Source: a virus
DNA: 30,537 nucleotides
Virus record (IMG/VR): IMGVR_UViG_3300035180_002510
Coordinates: 1 to 30,537 of that record
Direction: 5' to 3' (one strand)
Positions 1-8,533 of the stretch are shown here, one piece after another. Below the pieces are notes generated by a model, which worked only from the letters and a program-made list of their open reading frames with translations, was not told the origin of the DNA and made no database searches. The translations under genes and the position numbers were made by a program. Within the stretch, counting starts at the first letter, position 1. Each line of letters opens with the position of its first letter.

Positions 1-3000
1 CGGAGATCATGGGCCGCTTGGCGAACCCCAGCCGGCGCTGCTCCATGGCCGTGGCGATGAGCGTGATGGTCTTGCCCGACCCGACCGCATGGCCTAGCAG
101 GATGCTGTTCTTCAGGGCGCGGGACACGCCAATCTTCTGGTAGCTCTCCAGCTTGAGGGGGCGCCCCCCCCATTCGGTGGCCATGCCCGGGAAGCGATCC
201 GCGGCCGGTTCCGGGAAGTTGATGGGAACCGAGTTGTTCACCTCGGTGTTGAAAGCGTTCTCGATCAGCTTTCGGCCCTCGTCGCTGACCTTGTAGAACC
301 CCTCATGCCAGCGTTCCACGGCGCGGTTCTTCGCCTCCTGGGCCTGCTGGGTCTTCACCGCATCCACATGCGTCCCATCGTCATCCTTCCAGGTCACCCT
401 CAGTGGCTTGTTGAGGAGCACGGCTTCCGCGAACTTCCAGGGCTTGATCTCGTCGGGGACACCGAGTTCGTCCCAGATGGCTTTCTTGTCCAAGGAAGCA
501 TCATCCAGGGCCCAGCGGCCGGAGATCGGATCCTTGCGGAGTCCCGTGAGGCGCAGGCCCGTCGCATAACGCATGAGGTTGGAGATGGCAGAATCAGGAA
601 GCCAGGTGGCACCGGGCTGTGCTGTGATCTGGCCCAGCTGCGTCCATTCGGGCTGGACCTTCTCCAGAGCCTCCACGTGGCGCTTGAACGCATCATTGTC
701 CTTGGCCGCCTCCTTGGCCTCTCGGAGTTTCTTCCGGACCTCTCCGCCCAAGTACAGGTAGGCCGGCTCCCAGATCCCATTGGCCGGGTTATCGAAGGCC
801 AGATTCTGGCTGGCCAGTTCCTGCTTGACGGCCTCGACATCCTTCCCGAGCAGCTTCCCCATGTACTCGAGGTCCAGGCCGCCCCGCATGTTCATGGAGA
901 TTTCCAGGGCATCCGGGGTGGAATCAGCCTTGGTGGGCTCCTTGAACGGCTCAACGGTGCGTTTGGTAAAGATGTCGGCCTTGATGTAGTTGGGACGACC
1001 GTTCTCCTGCTCGACCTCATTTTCCAGGGCGCACACACGGGCCCAGCTCGACTCGTCCCCGAAGACGGCGGCATTGCTGGGGTCATTCACCGGCACGAAC
1101 CCGCCCTTGGGGCCACGCATGGTGAAGGCGTCGTAGGCCTTGGTCAGGGCCTTCTGGCCTTGCGCCAGTTCCGCATCGGTAGTGCCATCGGACATCATCC
1201 GGGCGACCTGGGCCAAGGCCTCGTCCCGCAGGTTGACGTAGTTCACCACGATCTTGGCCCGTTCCTGGGCGCGCGCCGGTTTGTCTGGCCACTTCTGGGC
1301 TGCCTCTGCCACCCAGGGATGCAGGACGGCCTTCCCCTCATCGATCACCATGGGGCGGCCATCTTTCACGAACAGGTGCCCCTCGGCGTGTGCGTCCTCA
1401 TCGTCGGTATGGATCTCGTTCTCGTCGTGGCCCTGCTGCACGAACCGGGAGGCAATATCCTTGGGCAGCCGGGCCGTGGCCTGCTCCAGTTCCTTCGCCA
1501 GGTCTCCGCGGGGGTTCACGGTCAACTCCTCGTTGCTCCGCATCGTCCCGACGCCGTAGTCGCCCAGCACCATTTCAGGGTGGGCCTTGAAGTATTCGTT
1601 CACCGGGACCGTGACCTCTTCACCGGCCCGGTTCAGCCCAATGCTGGTGGGGAGGGCTACTTGGAAGGCCTCCCCTCGGAACCCATCCCCTGCCTTCTTG
1701 CGCATGATAATGATGTCCGTGACCACCTCGGTCCCGGCATTGGCCTTGAAGGCGGTTCGGGGCAGACGCACAGCGCCAACCAAATCCCCCATGTCGGCCA
1801 TGGCCCTGCGATGGGAGGACCCCTGGGAATCCAGGGTGTAGTGGGAGCTGATGGCGACCATGAGGCCGCCCGGCTTCAGCTTCTCCATGCCCTTCAAGAA
1901 GAAGTAATTGTGGATGGAAGGGCTTCCCCATTCGGGGTGGGCATTGTCCGAGATCGAGATGTCGCCGAAGGGGACGTTGGTGATCACCAGGTCCTGGCTA
2001 TTGTTGGCGATCTTTGCGTCCTGGAAGCCCCTGATATGCACCTTGGCATCCGGATAGAGATGCTTCAGGAAGGCCCCGGTCATCTTGTCCAGTTCCACGG
2101 CCTGTAGCGCGGTCTGGGGGAGGATGTCCTTGGGCATCAGGCCCAGGAAGTTGCCAATGCCCGCGGAGGGCTCCAGCACCGTGCCCCCCTTGAACCCCAT
2201 GTGCTTCACCATGTCCCACATGCCCTTGACGATGGGGACACTGGTGTAGTGGGCGTTGAGGGTGCTGTTCCAGGCCGCCTTCATCTCATCAGGCGTCAGG
2301 ATGTCGGACAACTCCCGGTAGATCGGGAAGAACTCTTTCATCCACGCCGGGTCGATGGCGCCACTGGAACCCATGGTCTGGGTGGAACCATCCAGTATCT
2401 GGTCCACCTTGCCCAGAAGATCCCCCACGAGCGGGCGGCCATAGCTGTAGCCCATGCGGTTGGCTTCGCTCCACCCCAGGACATCCCGCACTTGGTCGAT
2501 GATGCCCGAGGGGTAGGCTGCGTTGTTGCCGCTCGTCGTCTTCAGGGCCTCCAGGGCTTCCTTCAGCTTGGTCGCCTCCAGCGCCTTGTTGCCGCGGGAC
2601 CAGTCCACCATCTTGGAAAGCGTGGTCGCTCCCCAGCCCACATACTTGGCCAGGACCTTCTGCTCTTCGGGGGTAGCCTTCCGGCCTTCCGCCTCCAGAC
2701 GCTTCAGGAGTTTCAGGGCTTCGATGTTGGCCCGGGCCGCCTTCTTCGCCTGCGCCTCGCTGGACAGATCGAAGGGGTTGATGTCGGCCTGGCTCTCTAT
2801 GGAGTGATTACGGGAGTTCCGTGGAGCTTGAGGTTGTTCATCCTTTGCAGCTTTGCCACGGTCTCCTGCTTGATCTGCTGGAAGAGTTTCTGGCCCAGTG
2901 GTCGGCTTCCTATCGCCGCTTCCGTTGGGTCGCACATCTGCGACATCGCGATCTCCCGGGCCTGCGGTAGGTCCATTCCCTCGGACCTCAGTTGAATCAC

Positions 3001-6000
3001 CCTCTGCATGTAGTCCTTCTGCTGATCCAGTAGGTACTTCGGCAGGCTTCCGTCCTGGTGCATCCGCAGGAGTTGCGCTGGGCGTGCCTCGGCCATGTGC
3101 TCCAGCTTCGCGTCCACCAGATTCCACGCCACCAGTTGCTCCGGCATCGGGACTCTCCTTCTTGGGTAAAGTGTCGGCTTTCTTGGGCTTTTCCGCAACT
3201 TCTGTTGATTCCTTCGGCGCCTTCTCCTGGGTGGAGGCCTCTTCGAAGTGCTTGGCGATGGCCGCCCGGGTCGCGTTCCATCCCTTGGGCAGTTTCACGC
3301 CGGTCTTGTCCTCGAACTGGGCCCGCAGGCCCTTGTTGCCCGGATGCAGGATCTGCCCCAGGGTCTTGACATCCTTCTCTTCCAGGGCCTTGTCCAGGAT
3401 GGCCTGGGCCCTGGGGTGAACCGGCTTGTCGGCGGGCTTCTGCTCGTAGGGGTTGACGGTGTTCCCGTCCAGGGTCCCGGTGCGCGTGCCCTTGAGGGGC
3501 ACGGGTTCGACCTTCACCAGGCGGGGCTGGGCCAGGTTGAGCAGGCCTTCCCCGGGCTTGAGCTTCCGGTTCCGCCGCTCCGCCAGGCGCTCCGCCAGGG
3601 CCTTGGCGCCCTTCAGGATCTCGGGGTGGCCGTTGGTCTCGTTCGGCTTCCCGGTCTTGAGGGGTTCCGGGTCGAACTCCTGCCGGCGCTTGATCTCTTC
3701 CGGGGCCCACTTGGTCGCGTCCGTCACCTGCTTGAACACCCGGGGATCGAACACGGCCCAGGCCGGGGATTCCCCACCGAGGTCGTAGACCATGGCGTTG
3801 AACCCGAGGCTGCGCAGGTAGTCGCTCAGGGACTTCCCGCCGCCGTGCTCCGCCACCAGTTCACGATGAAGCTCAGCGCCGGAGAGGTTCACCTGGGACT
3901 CGATGCCGAAGGCCTTCAGTTCCTCGGGGGTGTAGGTCCGGATCTGGCGGGCGTCGAAGGAGACCAGCTTGGAGGTGTCCACGTAGACGGCCAGGGTCTG
4001 GCCCGCGCCATGGGCATTGAACTTGGAGGCGGTGTCGTGGCCCTGGGCCAGGTAGACGGCATCACCCCCCACGTTCCGGGGGTTGATGGAATAGACCGGG
4101 CTCCCGGTCTTGGTCTCTCCGCCGTTGAAGCTGAAGTAGGGGGGGCGAGGCCCGGCCGTGATCTTAACGCCTCCGATGTCAAGGACAGGCACATTCCGGC
4201 GCTGGTAGTTCTGCAGGCGCGGGTCGGGGCCTAGCTCTGTGGTTTCACCTTCAAATCGGGCTGGTTCTGGGCCCAGGTGATCGAGTCCTCGCCAGGTTCG
4301 GGTGGGCGCATCCCAGTGCGGAGGCACAGATCCCGGAAGCTCTCGTCCTGCGGGTTCGGGTACTTTTCCAGGTCCCTCTGGAAGTAGGGCTTCCGCAGGG
4401 GTTTCTGCTCCTGCGGGGGATTGGGCTTCTGGGACATCCTGTGCTCCTGCTTCAGTATCGGTCGTTTGGGGGGGCAGGGTAGGGGCTTCCTGCGCCGGGA
4501 TCTCATCCGGCGTCGTGGCGTGGCCCGTGGGCTGGAGGGCCCGGATCTGGGCCGGGGTGGGGGTGGCCGGCTGCGGTACAGGTTGTGCCGCTGGCGGGAT
4601 GGTGGTGGCAGGGGTAGCCGTGGGGCCATTGCCCATTGGCGCCGCAGGGGGCTCAGGAGGCGCGAGAAGGGGGTGCTCCGGGGCGATGTAGCGCAGGCGG
4701 TCCTTCGCGGCCTGGAGGAGGTCTGCGGCCTCTTCCGCGTCGTTCTTGGCCTCCTCGACGAAGGGATGCTGCTGGGCCCGGGCCTCCATCTGGTCAGATA
4801 GGATCTGAAGCTGCTGGACCTGCTCGGCGAGGGCAGCCACTTCAGGGCTGTCCTTTGGGATTCCAGCGGTCGCCTGGGGGGTGGCTGGGGCCATGCCTGG
4901 CGCGGCCGGGGGCGGCGCGGGAGCCGGGGATGGCGCAAGGGGTGCCGCTGGGAGGGCCCCAGCCGTGAGGGGCGTGGGGGCCTCGGGCGGGGCGGTGGGG
5001 GTGTTTACCTGCCCTGTGCCCATGGCCTGGGTCAGCTTCCCCTGCTTCAGGAGGCTGTCCCGATAGGTTCGGGCCACGCGCAGGGCCTCCGTGATCGCCC
5101 CGTTCACCTTGTCAAAGGCTGTCCGGTCATAGTTCTCCACCTGGTTCCCCTGGGGATCCACCGTGACCGTGTTCTGCATGTCCCCCTCAGTCTTCGAGAG
5201 GAGGTCCTTCTTGGCCTGTAGATCGCCGATGAACCCATCCACGCCATTGGGGTGTTCCGAGGCCATGCGCCGGTATTCGGCGGCCCGCATCGCCTGGGGA
5301 GCGTGCAGGAGGCTGAAGGCCAGCCCCGTGGCCAGGGCATCCTTGGTCCCATCGAAGGCCCCGCGCTGGGGATCCCAGGTGAGCTTGTCGATCAGGTTCC
5401 CGCTGTAGGTCAGGGCAAGGCCCATGCCTGTATTCGGGGCGGCGGAGTTCACCAGGAAAGCCGCCCCAGGGTTAGTCGTTTGGAGGGCCGGGACCAAGCT
5501 CGCCGCCTTGAGGAGCACCAGGTCCTTGCCGGACTGAAGAGCGCCCGCCGCCAGGGTTGCCCCGGCACCCGCACCCTTGTCCAGGGCCTGGTTCATGGTG
5601 GTTCCAGCACTCTGCGCGGCGAAACCTCCCGTCCCGAGCACCCCAAGGGTGGGGACCATGCCAGCCACCCTCCCGGCGAAGTCCGCGGCCTGACCAAGGT
5701 CAGTCTGCGGGGCGGTTTCCTGGAGTGTTTGCTGGGCGCTCATGGGGCGAATGGCCTGGCCCGCGGCCTGGATCCGCTTCCCGGCCTCGTCCAGGCCGGC
5801 CGCCTGTGCCAGCTTGCCCGCCTCACGCACGAATCCGCTGGGGGCACTGGCAAGGTTCACGACGGGGGTGGCAGCGCCATGGGCCACGCCCTCGAAGGCC
5901 CGGAGAGATGGGCTCTTCTGCCTCGCCTCGTCCTGCGCCTTCACCTCCTGCCAGCCTTCCGGGGAAAGACCCTGGACCGAACCCACTTGGTAGGCCTCGG

Positions 6001-6376
6001 CCTGTTCCCTGGGCATGCCCTGGGCCACCAGCATCGCCACCTGGGCATCGTGCGCCTGCTTCAGCGTGTCGATGGCGCGTTGCAGGCCCTGGGGCGGAGC
6101 ATGGAATCGGCTCCCCCCAGCGTTCGCCGCGTTGCGCGGGATGCCGACGGTGGAGACCTGCTCGGAGCCCTGCGGGATGATGGGCTCGGGCTTCCCTGTG
6201 GGGCTGGGTGCGTCAGACTTCACATCCATGAGGTAGGAAAGATCTTCCTCACCAGCCTTTACGGGTGCGTCGGATTTTATATCCATGAGGTAGGAAAGAT
6301 CTTCCTTACCAGCCTTTGCGGGTGCATCAGACTTCACATCCATGAGGTAGGAAAGATCTTTGGGCGTATTCGGCAT
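1..6376 (-). CDS. Giant ejected-type polyvalent protein: ART-like domain + DarB-like N6-adenine methyltransferase/helicase (partial, C-terminus outside window)
   Basis: The frame is open from ATG 6376 (ribosome site AGGGATGA) to the window edge, at least 2,125 residues. In order: three DLSYLMD repeats (residues 7-57); Ala/Gly-rich hydrophobic segments (about 235-330) that could interact with membranes; a coiled coil (about 508-565); a Pro/Ala-rich linker; an ADP-ribosyltransferase-like domain (about 720-885, ending in VFDP at 875); a charged region to about 1075; a second Gly/Pro-rich linker; then a methyltransferase from NPFDLS at 1200, with SAM motif I LEPSAGIGNF near 1400 and catalytic NVPFGD at 1467-1472. 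A helicase begins with Walker A GHAVGSGKT at 2095-2103. Phage P1 DarB has the same methyltransferase-helicase layout, is carried in virions and protects incoming DNA from restriction. Location after two ejection-type genes suggests this protein is also injected. The fold calls are clear for the methyltransferase and helicase, and tentative for the ART-like part. Confidence 0.88.
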   Translation of the reverse strand, partial: MPNTPKDLSYLMDVKSDAPAKAGKEDLSYLMDIKSDAPVKAGEEDLSYLMDVKSDAPSPTGKPEPIIPQGSEQVSTVGIPRNAANAGGSRFHAPPQGLQRAIDTLKQAHDAQVAMLVAQGMPREQAEAYQVGSVQGLSPEGWQEVKAQDEARQKSPSLRAFEGVAHGAATPVVNLASAPSGFVREAGKLAQAAGLDEAGKRIQAAGQAIRPMSAQQTLQETAPQTDLGQAADFAGRVAGMVPTLGVLGTGGFAAQSAGTTMNQALDKGAGAGATLAAGALQSGKDLVLLKAASLVPALQTTNPGAAFLVNSAAPNTGMGLALTYSGNLIDKLTWDPQRGAFDGTKDALATGLAFSLLHAPQAMRAAEYRRMASEHPNGVDGFIGDLQAKKDLLSKTEGDMQNTVTVDPQGNQVENYDRTAFDKVNGAITEALRVARTYRDSLLKQGKLTQAMGTGQVNTPTAPPEAPTPLTAGALPAAPLAPSPAPAPPPAAPGMAPATPQATAGIPKDSPEVAALAEQVQQLQILSDQMEARAQQHPFVEEAKNDAEEAADLLQAAKDRLRYIAPEHPLLAPPEPPAAPMGNGPTATPATTIPPAAQPVPQPATPTPAQIRALQPTGHATTPDEIPAQEAPTLPPQTTDTEAGAQDVPEAQSPAGAETPAEALLPEGPGKVPEPAGRELPGSVPPHWDAPTRTWRGLDHLGPEPARFEGETTELGPDPRLQNYQRRNVPVLDIGGVKITAGPRPPYFSFNGGETKTGSPVYSINPRNVGGDAVYLAQGHDTASKFNAHGAGQTLAVYVDTSKLVSFDARQIRTYTPEELKAFGIESQVNLSGAELHRELVAEHGGGKSLSDYLRSLGFNAMVYDLGGESPAWAVFDPRVFKQVTDATKWAPEEIKRRQEFDPEPLKTGKPNETNGHPEILKGAKALAERLAERRNRKLKPGEGLLNLAQPRLVKVEPVPLKGTRTGTLDGNTVNPYEQKPADKPVHPRAQAILDKALEEKDVKTLGQILHPGNKGLRAQFEDKTGVKLPKGWNATRAAIAKHFEEASTQEKAPKESTEVAEKPKKADTLPKKESPDAGATGGVESGGREAGAHGRGTPSATPADAPGRKPAEVPTGSAEGLHAEGDSTEVRGNGPTAGPGDRDVADVRPNGSGDRKPTTGPETLPADQAGDRGKAAKDEQPQAPRNSRNHSIESQADINPFDLSSEAQAKKAARANIEALKLLKRLEAEGRKATPEEQKVLAKYVGWGATTLSKMVDWSRGNKALEATKLKEALEALKTTSGNNAAYPSGIIDQVRDVLGWSEANRMGYSYGRPLVGDLLGKVDQILDGSTQTMGSSGAIDPAWMKEFFPIYRELSDILTPDEMKAAWNSTLNAHYTSVPIVKGMWDMVKHMGFKGGTVLEPSAGIGNFLGLMPKDILPQTALQAVELDKMTGAFLKHLYPDAKVHIRGFQDAKIANNSQDLVITNVPFGDISISDNAHPEWGSPSIHNYFFLKGMEKLKPGGLMVAISSHYTLDSQGSSHRRAMADMGDLVGAVRLPRTAFKANAGTEVVTDIIIMRKKAGDGFRGEAFQVALPTSIGLNRAGEEVTVPVNEYFKAHPEMVLGDYGVGTMRSNEELTVNPRGDLAKELEQATARLPKDIASRFVQQGHDENEIHTDDEDAHAEGHLFVKDGRPMVIDEGKAVLHPWVAEAAQKWPDKPARAQERAKIVVNYVNLRDEALAQVARMMSDGTTDAELAQGQKALTKAYDAFTMRGPKGGFVPVNDPSNAAVFGDESSWARVCALENEVEQENGRPNYIKADIFTKRTVEPFKEPTKADSTPDALEISMNMRGGLDLEYMGKLLGKDVEAVKQELASQNLAFDNPANGIWEPAYLYLGGEVRKKLREAKEAAKDNDAFKRHVEALEKVQPEWTQLGQITAQPGATWLPDSAISNLMRYATGLRLTGLRKDPISGRWALDDASLDKKAIWDELGVPDEIKPWKFAEAVLLNKPLRVTWKDDDGTHVDAVKTQQAQEAKNRAVERWHEGFYKVSDEGRKLIENAFNTEVNNSVPINFPEPAADRFPGMATEWGGRPLKLESYQKIGVSRALKNSILLGHAVGSGKTITLIATAMEQRRLGFAKRPMIS
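2797..3147 (-). CDS. Nested small gene 2 inside the giant gene (116 aa, unknown function)
   Basis: ATG 3147 is preceded by AAGGAG with a 7-base spacer, a near-perfect ribosome site. The 116-residue product begins MPEQLVAWNLVDAKLEHM and has balanced composition, predicted helices and few low-complexity stretches. The overlapping giant frame (residues about 1077-1194) is a Gly/Pro/Asp/Glu-rich linker, so this frame carries the protein-like signal. The stop lies six codons before the conserved start of the methyltransferase domain (residue 1200). Its middle (GSLPKYLLDQQ) and its end (RMNNLKLHG) faintly recall the TnpV family of mobile-element proteins, but I do not rely on this. No function is assigned. 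It could be a linker peptide frame that happens to look coding, but the ribosome site argues against that. Confidence 0.62.
   Translation of the reverse strand: MPEQLVAWNLVDAKLEHMAEARPAQLLRMHQDGSLPKYLLDQQKDYMQRVIQLRSEGMDLPQAREIAMSQMCDPTEAAIGSRPLGQKLFQQIKQETVAKLQRMNNLKLHGTPVITP
4231..4437 (-). CDS. Nested small gene 1 inside the giant gene (68 aa, unknown function)
   Basis: ATG 4437 follows AGGAG with a 6-base spacer. The 68-residue product starts MSQKPNPPQEQKPLRKPYFQ and is polar with a mixed composition (DESFRDLCLRTG, ITWAQNQPDLKVK). The giant frame over the same bases (residues 647-716) is an Ala/Pro/Gly/Glu-rich linker of low complexity. The relative reading frame is the same as for the other nested gene (+1 to the host frame), and the stop is only a few codons before the ART-like domain begins. 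No family was recognised. It may be a small virion or DNA-ejection accessory, judging only from its place in the late operon. Confidence 0.55.
   Translation of the reverse strand: MSQKPNPPQEQKPLRKPYFQRDLEKYPNPQDESFRDLCLRTGMRPPEPGEDSITWAQNQPDLKVKPQS
6206..6358 (-). repeat. Triplicated 57-bp repeat encoding the DLSYLMD motif
   Basis: Three tandem in-frame copies lie at the N-terminus of the giant protein: units 6358-6302, 6301-6245 and a shorter third 6244-6206. Each encodes DLSYLMD(V/I)KSDAP followed by a short Lys/Ala/Gly/Glu spacer, period 19 residues. The DNA copies differ at a few positions (for example ATA versus GTG for the V/I codon), so they are not freshly duplicated. Confidence 0.9.
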
Positions 6377-6392
6377 GGATCATCCCTACTGG

Positions 6393-7658
6393 CTACTTGG
6401 CAGATACCCAACTGTTGGCCTGGTTGCTCCATTTCACATATTTCCCGCCGATGGCTTTTACGAAGCCACCAGCACGTGTTCGGTAGACCCCCTCGGCTTC
6501 TCTGCCGGGCACAGGGACCATGCCTGGGATTTTCGAGATCGGGTTGTCTGGGCCCTGCGGCGTGTTCGCCTCGGCAGGAGCCTTTGGATTAGGGGGCGGG
6601 GGAGGGGCCGCAGGGTGGTCCGCAGGGGGCGCAGGAGGAGCCCCAGGGGGCGGGGGAGGTTGGGTGGGGTTGGCGATGGGCGTCCGGTTCAGGACAGCCT
6701 TCAGCGTGTCCGCCAGGTCTGCGGCAGTGAAGGCCCCGTGGCTCTTCTGGATGTCCAGGGCGGTGCGGTTGGCCTGCCAGTAGTCCTTGTTCTGCCGGTT
6801 GGGATCCATGGCCCATGTCATGGCCGCGATTTCGTCCGGGAAGCCCCCAGGCTTGCCGATCTGACTCTGGGCCCACTGGTAGAGCCACCGCTTGTCCGTG
6901 AGTTTCGCGGCTCCGCCCGCGCCCAAGGCCTTGGCCTTCTGCATGGCTGCGGCATCCTGAGCCGACCAGTGGTTGGCCATGTCGTTCCAGTGCGCGATTT
7001 GAGCGTCCACTTTGTTCTGCGCCGTGGTGTTCTTCTGGCCCATGGCCTGGGCCCAGGAAATCCAGTGCAGGGCATCCTTGGGGTTGGATTGCAACGCGTA
7101 CAGCATCTGCTGGGTCACGTGGACGTGAGGCCCCGGCGTGGGGTTTCCATTTGCATCGGGAGGCCCGGGGGTGTAGACGGAGTAGGTGGGGTTCTGGGGG
7201 TCCTGTTCCACGTCATCGGCAAGCCCGATGCCTTGGATCTGGCCAAAGAGCCCGGACTGGTTCAGCATTTGGGTGGCCGGCCCGAACTGGCCCATGGTGA
7301 TCGCCCGGCTGGCATTCGCCACGCCCATGAGGGCCTGCCCTTGCCGAGCCTGGATGGCCGCCTGCGAATACTTCCGCTGGAGATCACCCCGGCCCGCCTG
7401 CCCGGCGATGTCCGAGAGCTGGGCCAGGCGATCCGCGTCAGTAGCGCCTTGGACCGAGGTATCCCCGATCTGCTGCTCCTGAAGCGCCCGGTCCATCTGG
7501 TTGTTCTGGAAGTCATTGACCCTCTGGGTCTGCGCGTTCTGGGCCTGCATCTGGTCCAGCCGCGCACGATCAAAGGCGCCCTGGGTTTGGCCATGGACGA
7601 AGTTACCAGCGCCCTGTCCGATGGCGCTGCCAGCGAGCATCAAGCCGATATCGGGCAT
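6393..7658 (-). CDS. Putative ejection (internal virion) protein, 421 aa
   Basis: ATG 7658 has AGGAG nearby (AGGAGATCCC). The N-terminus MPDIGLMLAGSAIGQGAG is a small Gly/Ala hydrophobic segment, followed by a long Gln/Asn/Ala-rich helical region (to about residue 150), a polar central region, a Pro-rich hinge (about 330-365) and a compact basic C-terminus ending in VKWSNQANSWVSAK. Gln/Ala-rich helical proteins placed after the tail genes and before a giant ejected enzyme are typical of podovirus ejection proteins (P22 gp7/gp16/gp20 role). The assignment rests on position and composition, not on a recognised domain. Confidence 0.55.
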   Translation of the reverse strand: MPDIGLMLAGSAIGQGAGNFVHGQTQGAFDRARLDQMQAQNAQTQRVNDFQNNQMDRALQEQQIGDTSVQGATDADRLAQLSDIAGQAGRGDLQRKYSQAAIQARQGQALMGVANASRAITMGQFGPATQMLNQSGLFGQIQGIGLADDVEQDPQNPTYSVYTPGPPDANGNPTPGPHVHVTQQMLYALQSNPKDALHWISWAQAMGQKNTTAQNKVDAQIAHWNDMANHWSAQDAAAMQKAKALGAGGAAKLTDKRWLYQWAQSQIGKPGGFPDEIAAMTWAMDPNRQNKDYWQANRTALDIQKSHGAFTAADLADTLKAVLNRTPIANPTQPPPPPGAPPAPPADHPAAPPPPPNPKAPAEANTPQGPDNPISKIPGMVPVPGREAEGVYRTRAGGFVKAIGGKYVKWSNQANSWVSAK

Positions 7659-7666
7659 GGGATCTC

Positions 7667-8533
7667 CTACTTATCGGCGGGGCCGGTGATGGGGCTCCCG
7701 CCCAGGGACGAGGCGCTGAAGCCAGATGAGGACGGCAGATAGGCGCTGCCCATGTTTGCCGCCGAGGGGTAGCTCAGTCCGCTCAGCAAGCGGGGATCTA
7801 CCCAGGTGGGGCTGCCCATGAGCGCCTCCGAGGGGTAGCTCGGTCCTCTCAGCAAGCTGGGATCTATCCAGGTGGGGCTGTCCATGATCGCCGTGGGCAT
7901 GTCAGGCATTCCGGTCATGGCCGTGTTCACGGTGGGCGGTGGTGGTGGTGGCTGGTAGTTCCCCAGGGCATAGCCCAGTGCCCCGAGGCTGCTGGACAGC
8001 CCCTGGCCAGCCCCGGCGGCCATGTTCCCGTAGAGCGCCGCCTGCTGCCCGTAGAACCCTGCCATCTGCTGGTTTCCCTGCGAGGCGAATCCAGCCTGCT
8101 GTGGCATCTGCTTCCCGGCGTTCAGCAGCTGCAGCCGAAGGGCCTGCCGGTTCTGCAACCCCTGGCTGAAGGCGTTATCCAGCGCATAAGCCCGATTGGA
8201 TTCCAGGTTGTTGTTCACGTCCAGGCCCGACCCAAGCATCCCCTTCCGGGCCAGGCTGGTCTCGTTGTTCCGCGCCGCCGTGTCGAAGTTGGACTGGATC
8301 CGGGCCCAGTTCGGCCCCAGGTTCAGCGGCTGCTCGGAGCTGGCCTCCTGAATGAGTTTCTGCTCCAGCGGACCGTAGTTCTTTTGGTAGTCGGCGTACA
8401 GCTGCTGGCGGAACGCCTGGTCGGCAGCGAGGGCCGACTGCTGAAGGTCCATGGCGCGGTTCTGCGCCTTGGAGGCCTGCATCCCTGAGTAGGCACTGAC
8501 TAGGACACCGGCACCCGCAACTGCGGCTGGCAT
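7667..8533 (-). CDS. Putative ejection protein with N-terminal Gly/Ala membrane segment, 288 aa
   Basis: ATG 8533 follows GGAGG with a 4-base spacer and overlaps the end of the acetyltransferase gene by 34 bases. The N-terminus (PAAVAGAGVLVSAYSGMQ) is a glycine-zipper-like hydrophobic segment, followed by a Gln/Ala/Asn-rich helical region (to about residue 195), a run of six prolines, and a Ser/Pro-rich tail containing two copies of a 22-residue repeat. This layout is common in small podovirus DNA-ejection proteins. The stop codon lies 8 bases before the start of the next ejection-type gene, so the two are probably translated together. Function is inferred from layout only. Confidence 0.55.
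   Translation of the reverse strand: MPAAVAGAGVLVSAYSGMQASKAQNRAMDLQQSALAADQAFRQQLYADYQKNYGPLEQKLIQEASSEQPLNLGPNWARIQSNFDTAARNNETSLARKGMLGSGLDVNNNLESNRAYALDNAFSQGLQNRQALRLQLLNAGKQMPQQAGFASQGNQQMAGFYGQQAALYGNMAAGAGQGLSSSLGALGYALGNYQPPPPPPTVNTAMTGMPDMPTAIMDSPTWIDPSLLRGPSYPSEALMGSPTWVDPRLLSGLSYPSAANMGSAYLPSSSGFSASSLGGSPITGPADK
7764..7895 (-). repeat. Two tandem 66-bp units encoding a Ser/Pro-rich 22-residue repeat
   Basis: The units start at 7764 and 7830 (GAGGGGTAGCTC shared) and diverge at a minority of positions. They encode SPTW(I/V)DP.LL.G.SYPS.A, with a third partial match further on. The repeat lies in the tail of the ejection-type protein. Confidence 0.85.

Noticed and set aside
305-2107. 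Long open frame on the plus strand opposite the giant gene, and similar plus-strand frames opposite other late genes (for example 3248-4234, 5252-6592, 6360-7742, 19094-20059, 24400-25692)
   Set aside because: They are shadows created by high G+C codon use of the real minus-strand genes. They have no ribosome sites and read as low-complexity or unnatural sequence.
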